Of a stretch of 64,000 nt of DNA, positions 51,752-58,881 are shown piece after piece. Position numbers and translations under genes: made by a program. The stretch is from Pirellulales bacterium (GTDB lineage: Bacteria > Planctomycetota > Planctomycetia > Pirellulales > JAEUIK01). The notes beneath the pieces were generated by a model. It saw only the letters and a list, made by a program, of their open reading frames with translations, had not been told where the DNA came from and ran no database searches. The DNA lies in contig JAIESQ010000061.1 in assembly GCA_019745975.1 (NCBI GenBank), positions 52,118 through 116,117 on the forward strand. The letters run 5' to 3'. Position 1 is the first letter of the stretch; each line of letters begins with the position of its first letter.

Positions 51752-53188
51752 ATGCGTGCATTGATCACTCGCGGGGTACAGATCGCCGCCGTCGCATTGC
51801 TCTTGGCGCTTGGTATCGTCGCTAATACGCGTGCGGTCGACAGCACGGCGGCCGCGGTTAAGCCTGCAGTTAATGCCCCCAGGTTCTTGTGCGCCCGTGA
51901 GCCGGTCGCTAGCTCGCCGTTGCGCCCGCCCGCTCATTGGAGCGCCACCGAGAACGTCGCCTGGAAGACCGATCTGCCGGGGCTCGGCTGGGCCTCGCCC
52001 ATTACCTGGGGGAATCGGTTGTTCATTACCACCTGCGTCAGTGCCGGCGAAGAGCTCAAGCCCCGCAAGGGACTGTATCTCGAAGACCTCGACGCCAACA
52101 AATACAAGCCCGACACCGCCGAGCACGAGTGGCGCGTTTATTGCCTGGACCTGAGCACGGGCCGCATCGTCTGGCAGCAATTGGCCCATCGCGCCGTGCC
52201 AGCGAAGCCGCACCACATCAAGAACACGCTGGCCAGCGAAACCCCCACCACCGACGGAAAGCGGCTATACGCCTACTTCGGCAATGTCGGCATGTTCTGC
52301 TACGACCTCGATGGCAAGCTGCTCTGGAAGCGGTTGTTCGACGCCCACGAAACTAATCTCGGCTGGGGCACGTCGAGCTCGCCGGTCGTCTACAAGGACC
52401 GCGTCTACATCCTCAACGACAACGAAGAGGATAGCCATCTCTTGGCCCTCGACGCGGCGACGGGCGACGAGCTGTGGCGCATCAAGCGTGAAGAAAAGAC
52501 CAACTACTCGACGCCCTACGTGTGGGAAAACTCGGCCCGCACCGAGCTCGTGATCTCGGCGATCGGCTACGCCCGCTCATACGATCTCGACGGCAAGCTG
52601 CTGTGGCAGCTCAAGGGACGCTCGATTCTGGCGATCCCCATGCCGTTCGAGCGATTCGGCAACCTGTATCTCACCAGCGGGCACGTCGCCTGGGGCGAGA
52701 ACCCGTTCTATTGCATCAAGCCAGGGGCGATGGGCGACATTTCGCCCGGTGCGGACGGCAAAGGCCCGCTCAATGAATTCATGGCCTGGTACCAGCCCAA
52801 GGCGGGGCCATATCATCCCACGCCGCTGATCCTGGGTGAGCAAATCTACATCCTGCTCGATCGCGGCATGATGCTGTCGCTCGACGCGAAGAGCGGCGCG
52901 GAAATCTATCCTCGCAAGCGCATCCCCAACAGCCGAGCGTTCACCTCCAGCCCTTGGACGGATGGCGAAAGCGTCTTCTGTCTGAACGAAGATGGCGTGA
53001 CATTCGTCATCAAGCCGGGGAGCCAGTTCGAGGTGCTCAGCAGTCACGCGCTGGCCGAAGACGACATGTGCATGGCCAGCCCGATCGTGCTGGGGGACAA
53101 GCTGGTGATCCGCACCAGCGCTCGGGTGTACTGCTTGCAAGAGGGCGCGAAGCTAGCCGCGGCCCAAAAGCAAGCGGTGGACAAATAG
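51752..53188 (+). CDS. Secreted PQQ-like beta-propeller repeat protein
   Basis: A 478-residue exported protein; the start at 51752 gives a good signal peptide (ITRGVQIAAVALLLALGIVA) and is preceded by AACGAGGA. The body consists of repeats of the PQQ/BamB-like beta-propeller type: RVYCLDLSTGRIVWQQLAH, LYAYFGNVGMFCYDLDGKLLWKRL, VYILNDNEEDSHLLALDAATGDELW, YARSYDLDGKLLWQLKG, and a final repeat. No catalytic residues can be assigned. Planctomycetes encode many such proteins near DUF1501 and phosphatase genes. A role as binding scaffold or assembly factor is possible; enzymatic PQQ binding is not supported. Confidence 0.9.
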   Translation: MRALITRGVQIAAVALLLALGIVANTRAVDSTAAAVKPAVNAPRFLCAREPVASSPLRPPAHWSATENVAWKTDLPGLGWASPITWGNRLFITTCVSAGEELKPRKGLYLEDLDANKYKPDTAEHEWRVYCLDLSTGRIVWQQLAHRAVPAKPHHIKNTLASETPTTDGKRLYAYFGNVGMFCYDLDGKLLWKRLFDAHETNLGWGTSSSPVVYKDRVYILNDNEEDSHLLALDAATGDELWRIKREEKTNYSTPYVWENSARTELVISAIGYARSYDLDGKLLWQLKGRSILAIPMPFERFGNLYLTSGHVAWGENPFYCIKPGAMGDISPGADGKGPLNEFMAWYQPKAGPYHPTPLILGEQIYILLDRGMMLSLDAKSGAEIYPRKRIPNSRAFTSSPWTDGESVFCLNEDGVTFVIKPGSQFEVLSSHALAEDDMCMASPIVLGDKLVIRTSARVYCLQEGAKLAAAQKQAVDK

Positions 53189-53218
53189 TTGTCGTCAGCT
53201 ACCCGCCTGTTTTTTGTC

Positions 53219-53704
53219 CTATTTCGCCAAGCCGGCAAATACCTCGCGCGGTTTCAAGTAATTGAGCGCCGAGAATGGGATGTTGTTCAACTTGATCGCG
53301 GTGTCGCAGGGCGACAGGTTTGCTTCGATCAACCACACCTTGGCGTGAAACACCAGGTCGTTCATCGAGCCGGTAACCGAGCGATTGAGCGCCTTGGAGA
53401 AGTTCACGGCTGCGCTCGACGGCTTCACCACGGACAGGAAGGGCGCTTGCAGGTTGTCGTCGGCCATTTGCTCGCCCAGGCAGCTTACCGCGCGGGTAAT
53501 CAAGCTCGCGTCGTTCGTCACGCCACGCGCTAACATGACGACGGAATACAACGACGCCGTATTGGTGATCAGTATGTACGGCGTGCGGTCGGCTGTAAAA
53601 ACGTGCGCCGACCAATCGGCCAGCGGCTTCGGGTCTGCCGGCATTGTCGTGGTAACCCGAGCCTTGATGCGACCGGCCAGCTTCGAGGAAAGTCGGATGA
53701 TCAC
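53219..53704 (-). CDS. Small protein of unknown function, DUF6933-like
   Basis: A 161-residue soluble protein. The N-terminal pattern (MIIRLSSKLAGRIK ... PLADWSAHVFTADRTPYILITNTASLYSVVM) resembles the DUF6933 group, in which a short basic start is followed by W-x-A-x-x-x-x-x-x-R-x-x-x-x-L-x-x-N. This match is from memory and tentative. A later segment, LNRSVTGSMNDLVFHAKVWLIE, is helical. No signal peptide or membrane helix is seen. It is convergent with the PQQ-propeller gene and diverges from the HEAT gene. Confidence 0.7.
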   Translation of the reverse strand: MIIRLSSKLAGRIKARVTTTMPADPKPLADWSAHVFTADRTPYILITNTASLYSVVMLARGVTNDASLITRAVSCLGEQMADDNLQAPFLSVVKPSSAAVNFSKALNRSVTGSMNDLVFHAKVWLIEANLSPCDTAIKLNNIPFSALNYLKPREVFAGLAK

Positions 53705-53834
53705 GGTTCGTTTGTGTGCCTGCGGAAGCGAGCCGAATCGGACGAGACGGTGGTATCTCGACGAATCAGCATACCATGCTCCATTCCGTCTCAGCAGATC
53801 ACGACGCCAGGCTAGTCGCTGCTAGAATATCCCC

Positions 53835-55028
53835 ATGTCCTGGTATGCCCACGTCATCCTGATCCGCTGGAACCAGCCGCGGCCGCCCCAACAGGTCGTC
53901 GACGAATTCCAGTGGCCGATTGTCGACTCGGGCAACGTCGTCGGCTTCGAGGACGCCACCTCGTCGATGGACACCATCGGGTTTCCGATCGGCGCGTCGG
54001 GCGATTGGACGATTATCTGCGATCCGACGTTTCGCTTCGTGCGCCCTGATCGCGGCAAGGGGCTGTGGATCCCCAAGATCGCCGCGGCACTGCGGAAGGT
54101 TTCCGCCGGCGGGGCGCTCGTCTTTGGAGTGCTGCTCGAGGGCTCGACCGATACGCACGGTTTCGCCGTCTGTTCAGGCGGCAAGCTAACGCGCTTCTGG
54201 CTTCGCCAGCAGGAGCGCGTGGTCACCAACCGCGGAACGCCGTTGGCCGCCGAACGCGGACTCTTTGCGGACGAACTGCAAGGCGACGCGGAACGAGCCG
54301 TACTGCGACTGATGGAAGAGGTCTGTTTGCCGATGGAGCGGCTCGACGAGGTCGAGTTCCATGTGTTCCATGTGCCACCGCCTCCGGAACCAACGATCGA
54401 CGACTTGATCGCCCAGCTCGACGGCCCCGACTGGCGACAGGCGGCGAATGCGGCCTGGCACTTGTCGAGAGAACGCATCCAGCCCGAGCGAGTGATTCCG
54501 GGGCTCATGAAGCTGCTCAAGTGCGATGACGCTGATGCGCGCTCGATCGTCGCCGCGTGTTTCGGCGACTACGGCGCGCAAGCGGAAAACGCCGTGCCAG
54601 CCCTGATCGTAGCCCTTTCCGACGAAGGCCGCGGGTTTTTTCAGGAGAAGAAAGCGAGCTTTCCCGTCCGCTTTCGGGCTGCCTTCTCGCTCGTCAGGAT
54701 CGATCCCACGCGGCCGGAAGTCATTCCGGTGCTGCGCGAGGCGATCCACTACCGCAAGCTCGACTACGCCCGATCAGAAGCGTTCGGCATGATCCGATTA
54801 CTCGGTCCCCGTGCGGCCGAGCTTACGCCCGACCTGCTCAAGCTCGCGGCAGGCAAGGATCGCCACGGTCGAGTCCGCGCGCAAGTCGCGTTGCACCTGA
54901 TTGATTCGACGTACGAAGTTACGGACGATGTCGCCAAGAATACGTTGTCGCTGCTTGCAGAATACGGGCTTGAACCCGGCCCTGTGCCGGTTTCCCCAAG
55001 CAACGCTGTCGGCGAAAAAGCTACCTGA
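53835..55028 (+). CDS. HEAT-repeat protein with a unique N-terminal domain
   Basis: A 397-residue cytoplasmic protein. Residues about 1-180 form a mixed alpha/beta domain without recognised family (MSWYAHVILIRWNQPRPPQQ; DWTIICDPTFRFVRPDRGKG; GGALVFGVLLEGSTDTHGFAV). After a short Pro-rich linker (HVPPPPEPTIDD) comes an alpha-helical HEAT-like region: LDGPDWRQAANAAWHLSRERI, DADARSIVAACFGDYG, FPVRFRAAFSLVRID and VRAQVALHLIDSTYE. No catalytic motif is visible. It is flanked by a palindromic repeat on its 3' side. Confidence 0.82.
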   Translation: MSWYAHVILIRWNQPRPPQQVVDEFQWPIVDSGNVVGFEDATSSMDTIGFPIGASGDWTIICDPTFRFVRPDRGKGLWIPKIAAALRKVSAGGALVFGVLLEGSTDTHGFAVCSGGKLTRFWLRQQERVVTNRGTPLAAERGLFADELQGDAERAVLRLMEEVCLPMERLDEVEFHVFHVPPPPEPTIDDLIAQLDGPDWRQAANAAWHLSRERIQPERVIPGLMKLLKCDDADARSIVAACFGDYGAQAENAVPALIVALSDEGRGFFQEKKASFPVRFRAAFSLVRIDPTRPEVIPVLREAIHYRKLDYARSEAFGMIRLLGPRAAELTPDLLKLAAGKDRHGRVRAQVALHLIDSTYEVTDDVAKNTLSLLAEYGLEPGPVPVSPSNAVGEKAT

Positions 55029-55039
55029 ACAACTCCGTC

Positions 55040-55077
55040 GCGGGTGCCATGCTCCACGCTTGCGCTTGCGTGCTCAT
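55040..55077. repeat. GCGGGTGCCATGC-type palindromic repeat, copy 2 (degenerate)
   Basis: GCGGGTGCCATGC at 55040-55052 is identical to the start of the palindromic repeat at 33438-33450. The following CCACGC and the GCGTGCTCAT half are partly complementary to the left half, so this is a degenerate relative. Confidence 0.5.
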
Positions 55078-55202
55078 CCAGGACGCGCGAACAAACTTCT
55101 TCCCCAAAGGCCGTCGAGCTAGCTGAAATGTGCTCCAGCAGTTCGATCAGGCCGGTGGCGCACCGCTACTGTCGCCGGCGCCTTCGCACGATCGACTGCC
55201 AA

Positions 55203-55943
55203 CTAGTTGGGGACGGTGCGCGTGGCCGAATCGAACAAGCACCAGGTGCCGCGGACGAGGCGATAGATCGCGTAGTGGCCGAGGCAATTGGGTACGGTGC
55301 TGAAGGCCCAGCCATCGGTCATCGGGTCGTCACAGACGGGGCGAAAGTACAGATCGCGATGCGGATGGTTCGGCTTCATCGGCACGAGCCGCGCCAGCCA
55401 TTGGTCGCAGCCGATAGAGTACGTCGCCATTCCAGCGTCGCCGACGATGTGGAACGTCCCCTTCTGTCCGCAGTAGATGTATTTGGGATAGCAGCATGCC
55501 GCGCTATCCTCGATCGTCGCTGGCGGCGCTGGGGTTTGCGCCGGCTGTAAGGCCACGCGGCTCGCTGGTGCGGGGAGCGCATGAATCACCGCGCGCTTAG
55601 TCGTCAAGCCGGCGATCTCGTCCACCGGCGGGGTACGGAGGATGGAGCGCGCGTCGCGCGTTGAGATACCACGCGTCGTCGGCGTCAACGACTCGGCCGC
55701 CAGCTCGCGCGGCTCGCGCGACGCGGCCGCGAAGGCCACGAAAGCGCGATCGCTGGGACTCAAGTCGCTGAAGGGCAGTTGCGTCACGTGCCCCTCGTTG
55801 CCGCGCACGGTGATCCGCCCGGCCCCGAACCCGACCAGATCGCCTTCGATCTGGGTTCCGCGAGCATCGGTCCAAGTGCGAGTGAACGCTGGAGCCTGCA
55901 GGCAGCAAATCCAGAGACACGATAGCACGATGTGACGAAGCAT
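55203..55943 (-). CDS. Secreted SHD1-domain protein of unknown function
   Basis: A 246-residue exported protein starting at 55943 with a signal peptide (MLRHIVLSCLWICCLQAPAF). Directly after it is an SLA1-homology-1 (SHD1)-like domain: TRTWTDARGTQIEGDLVGFGAGRITVRG, then LPFSDLSPSDRAFV. This domain is common in planctomycete exported proteins and of unknown role there. The C-terminal 110 residues are Cys-containing (EDSAACCYPKYIYCGQKGTF; YSIGCDQWLARLVPM; VPNCLGHYAIYRLV) with possible disulfides. The long upstream open frame adds Arg-rich sequence and is rejected. Confidence 0.82.
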   Translation of the reverse strand: MLRHIVLSCLWICCLQAPAFTRTWTDARGTQIEGDLVGFGAGRITVRGNEGHVTQLPFSDLSPSDRAFVAFAAASREPRELAAESLTPTTRGISTRDARSILRTPPVDEIAGLTTKRAVIHALPAPASRVALQPAQTPAPPATIEDSAACCYPKYIYCGQKGTFHIVGDAGMATYSIGCDQWLARLVPMKPNHPHRDLYFRPVCDDPMTDGWAFSTVPNCLGHYAIYRLVRGTWCLFDSATRTVPN

Positions 55944-56229
55944 GAGCGGGTCCCGTAAGGGTGGGCGCACGAACGGTCGGTGCTGGCGCACTTGGCCGCT
56001 GGATCGTGGCGTTCTGGGCGGGTCAAATCGGTGAGCGCGCAGGCTGGGTGTGCGGCGGCGATCGGATAGGGGGAGGAGGTCCGAGCGCACGTCGCGGCGA
56101 GCGCGCCGCTTTGGCGGAATACGGCGGCGGTGGCCCATGAGGGGAACAGGCAACCGCTACGAGACGCTAGGTCGCCGGCGGCGCGGTGTCAAATCGCCAC
56201 GCGGGATGTGATTGCTTACGCCGGCAGGA

Positions 56230-56733
56230 TCAAACCAGCGTCGTTAAGGGCGCCGCGAGCCGGCGAAACTGCTCCGTCGGCATGGCCACGGTATCCCAAG
56301 CCGGGGAAATGGGCCGGGCGTGGGCGGCGTAATCGCGCCGCCGGATGGCCACAAATCCATAGAGGCCGCCGCGAAACTCGAATAGTTCCTCGGCAGGCAA
56401 CGGGGCGCGATTGCCGACCACGTTGTAAGCGAAGACGAACAGGCCTTCGAACGACTGGCCGAACAACTGCTCCCAAACGGCCAGGCTGTCGAGATCGTCG
56501 CGCGTCGACCAGTTTTTCCAATACTGCTTTTGTTCGCCTGAGGGGAAGCGCCGCCCCTTGACGTCGACCAGCCACGTGCGGCCCGCCGCCGCGGAGACGA
56601 TGAAGTCGAGGCTTTTGAGCGACTGCTGGGCCATCAGGCTCCGCCGCGATTCGTCGACCGCCACGTAGGGCACTGCTCGGCCGCGCAGAAAGCCCTCGAA
56701 CGCAGCTTCGTAGTGATTATCGCGATTGGCCAT
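56230..56733 (-). CDS. HYExAFE family protein, possible PD-(D/E)XK nuclease fold
   Basis: A 167-residue protein beginning MANRDNHYEAAFEGFLR with the eponymous H-Y-E-x-A-F-E motif; the ATG at 56733 is preceded by AAGGGGGCAG. The family is known mainly from planctomycetes and has no assigned function. I note Glu9 and Glu13, then Asp43 in SLDFIVSA, then Asp57-Val-Lys59 in WLVDVKGRRF, followed by Gln69 in EQKQYW. The spacing E ... D ... D-x-K matches the PD-(D/E)XK nuclease core, so a DNA or RNA nuclease is a reasonable inference. It is 11 bp downstream of hisS on the same strand. Confidence 0.85.
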   Translation of the reverse strand: MANRDNHYEAAFEGFLRGRAVPYVAVDESRRSLMAQQSLKSLDFIVSAAAGRTWLVDVKGRRFPSGEQKQYWKNWSTRDDLDSLAVWEQLFGQSFEGLFVFAYNVVGNRAPLPAEELFEFRGGLYGFVAIRRRDYAAHARPISPAWDTVAMPTEQFRRLAAPLTTLV

Positions 56734-56744
56734 CGCTGCCCCCT

Positions 56745-58100
56745 TCAGGTCTGCGCGCCAATCGTCAATAGGCGCTGCACGGCCGCGACCACCTCGGCGA
56801 AGCCGTCGCCCAGCGAGACCGACTGTGATTGGCCGCTGGTCAGGTCTTTGATCTGGCACTGTCCGGCGGCCAGCTCGTCTTCACCCTGCACCAGCGCCAC
56901 GCGGCAACCGCGCTTGTCGGCATACTTGAGTTGCTGCCCGAGCTTGCGTGCTTCGGGATAAACTTCGACGTTCATTCCGGCAGCCCGCAGCGCGGCAGCC
57001 AACCGCAGATAGTCGACCAACCGATCCGCCGCGAAATAAGGGATGAAGACCGGCGCCGGCGTGGCCACTTTCTCAAGCAAGCCGAGTTCCTCCATCGCGG
57101 CCAGCAAGCGATCGAGCCCCAGCGAAGCTCCGATCCCGGGCAACTCTTGCGAAGTATACAAACCCGCCAGGTTGTCGTAGCGCCCGCCAGAACACACGCT
57201 GCCGATCCCCGGCAACTGCCCCAAGAATGTTTCAAAGACGACACCGGTATAGTAGTCGAGCCCGCGGGCAATCGAGACATCGACCGCCAGCCTTTCTTCC
57301 GCTACTCCGGCGCCACGTACGGCCGCGATGATCTCGGCCAGTCGCGCGACCCCCTCCTCGCCGCGTTGGCTACCTGCCACGAGCGGCCCGAGCTGAGCGA
57401 GCACTTCGTCGTTGGTGCCGGAGACGGCGGCGAACTTTAAGACTTGCTCGGCTTGCGGCCGCGTGGCGCCGGCCGTGGCGATCATTTCCTCGGCGACTTT
57501 TTCGGGCCCGATCTTGCGCAGCTTGTCGAGGGCGCGCAGCACGTTCGTCGACTGTTCGCCCAGTCCAATCCGTTCGAGCAGGCCGTTGAGGACCTGGCGA
57601 TGATTGACGCGAATCGCAAAGTCGCGAAAGCCCAGCGCCTGAAAGAGGTCATGGATCACCAGCGCCGTTTCGATATCGGCGGCGGCCGCCCGCGTGCCGA
57701 TCGTGTCGAAATCGCACTGCACGAATTCGCGATAGCGGCCGCGCTGCGTGTTTTCACCGCGCCATACCGGCGCGATGTGATAGCGCTTGAAGGGCGTGCC
57801 CAATTCAGCGATGTGTTGCGCGGCAAACCGCGCCAGTGGCACGGTCAGATCGAACCGCAGGGCCACCCAGCGCTCGCCATGATCCTGAAATCGGTAGAGC
57901 TGGCGGTCGGTTTCGTCGGAGCCCTTGCCGGTGAGGATCTCGAGATACTCCAGCGCCGGCGTGTCGATCGGGCTGAAGCCGTAAGAGCGATAGACGCGCC
58001 GCGCCGTTTCCATAAGCCGTTCGCGCGGCAGCATGGTCGCTGGGGGATAGTCGCGAAACCCCTTGAGCGTGCGCGGTTCGATGCGTTTGTCGGTGCTCAC
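56745..58100 (-). CDS. hisS: Histidyl-tRNA synthetase
   Basis: Class II aminoacyl-tRNA synthetase charging tRNA-His. The start is probably GTG at 58100 (VSTDKRIEPRTLKGFRDYPP), giving 451 residues; a TTG at 58166 overlapping the YkgJ stop is an alternative. Motif 1 region, motif 2 (YREFVQCDFDTIGT, with VWRGENTQRGRYREF), histidine A motif (SIARGLDYYTGVVFE) and motif 3 (GIGASLGLDRLLAAM) are all present. The C-terminal anticodon-binding domain (VEVYPEARKLGQQLKYADKRGCRVALV) is intact. It forms an operon with YkgJ upstream and the HYExAFE gene downstream. Confidence 0.96.
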   Translation of the reverse strand: MSTDKRIEPRTLKGFRDYPPATMLPRERLMETARRVYRSYGFSPIDTPALEYLEILTGKGSDETDRQLYRFQDHGERWVALRFDLTVPLARFAAQHIAELGTPFKRYHIAPVWRGENTQRGRYREFVQCDFDTIGTRAAAADIETALVIHDLFQALGFRDFAIRVNHRQVLNGLLERIGLGEQSTNVLRALDKLRKIGPEKVAEEMIATAGATRPQAEQVLKFAAVSGTNDEVLAQLGPLVAGSQRGEEGVARLAEIIAAVRGAGVAEERLAVDVSIARGLDYYTGVVFETFLGQLPGIGSVCSGGRYDNLAGLYTSQELPGIGASLGLDRLLAAMEELGLLEKVATPAPVFIPYFAADRLVDYLRLAAALRAAGMNVEVYPEARKLGQQLKYADKRGCRVALVQGEDELAAGQCQIKDLTSGQSQSVSLGDGFAEVVAAVQRLLTIGAQT

Positions 58101-58162
58101 GAGAATCCGATGTCTTTTTACCTGGTTGTGCCGCGTCGCTTGGCTAGCCGCTGGTTCACCGA

Positions 58163-58678
58163 TCAATTCACAATCGGCAAGAGCGACGGCGCCGGCGTCC
58201 GAAACGTCGAGGCCGTTAGCTTGCGCTTGGCGCGCTTCGAGGACTTCTTCCCAGCGGGCGAACCATTTTCCGCAGTCTGGGCGGCGGTTGGCGGCGGCCC
58301 TAGGAGGGCCTCGGCGAATTCATAAATCTGCTCGGGGGTTTCAAAATACCGTTCGTAGACCCAGTCGTCCTCGTATTCGCAGTCCTTGGTCGAATAGTCG
58401 CGGCAAATTTGCGGCCGCGTCTCGTAGATCGCGCAGCGATGGTCGCCGAGCAAGTGCTGGCACTCGTTATGCACGATCAGGTACCAGCTCTCACCCTCGG
58501 TGAACAATGACGCCGGCGTGTGCATCAGATACCAGCGGATGAAGTCGAAATCATTCCACGTCGTCGGTTTCTCGAGCGGCAGGGCAAAGTACCGGCAGCA
58601 CTTGGCCGAGCAGTGATTGCAGAGCACGTCGCCGGGGGGCAACTGATCGCGGGGCAACTTGGCCAACGGCAAGCTCAT
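58163..58678 (-). CDS. YkgJ family cysteine-cluster protein
   Basis: A 171-residue protein with the YkgJ/UPF0153-type cysteine cluster: CNHCSAKCCRYFALPLE near residue 20, then CQHLLGDHRCAIYETRPQICRDY and a further Cys in STKDCEYED. The clustered cysteines are predicted to bind zinc or an iron-sulfur centre. The start at 58678 has GAGAGAAAG a few bases upstream. The C-terminus is Lys/Arg-rich (KKSSKRAKRKL). Function is unknown. It is the first gene of the YkgJ-hisS-HYExAFE operon and ends 62 bp before the hisS start. Confidence 0.92.
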   Translation of the reverse strand: MSLPLAKLPRDQLPPGDVLCNHCSAKCCRYFALPLEKPTTWNDFDFIRWYLMHTPASLFTEGESWYLIVHNECQHLLGDHRCAIYETRPQICRDYSTKDCEYEDDWVYERYFETPEQIYEFAEALLGPPPTAAQTAENGSPAGKKSSKRAKRKLTASTFRTPAPSLLPIVN

Positions 58679-58881
58679 CAGGACTTTCTCTCTCTGGCGA
58701 CAGGTTTCGATCGACACAGGTTCGCGGGATGGCGGCTCTGGCCGGCAGTACCCAAGCCGAGCAACGGCCACGTTCGGCGGTCTGACTAGCTTATCGAATT
58801 GCCTGTCGCTGACCAGACGCCAGGCGACCAACGCGGTTGGGGCCAAGCCCGAATACGAGGCTTTCATCGTTACCGCAGGGG

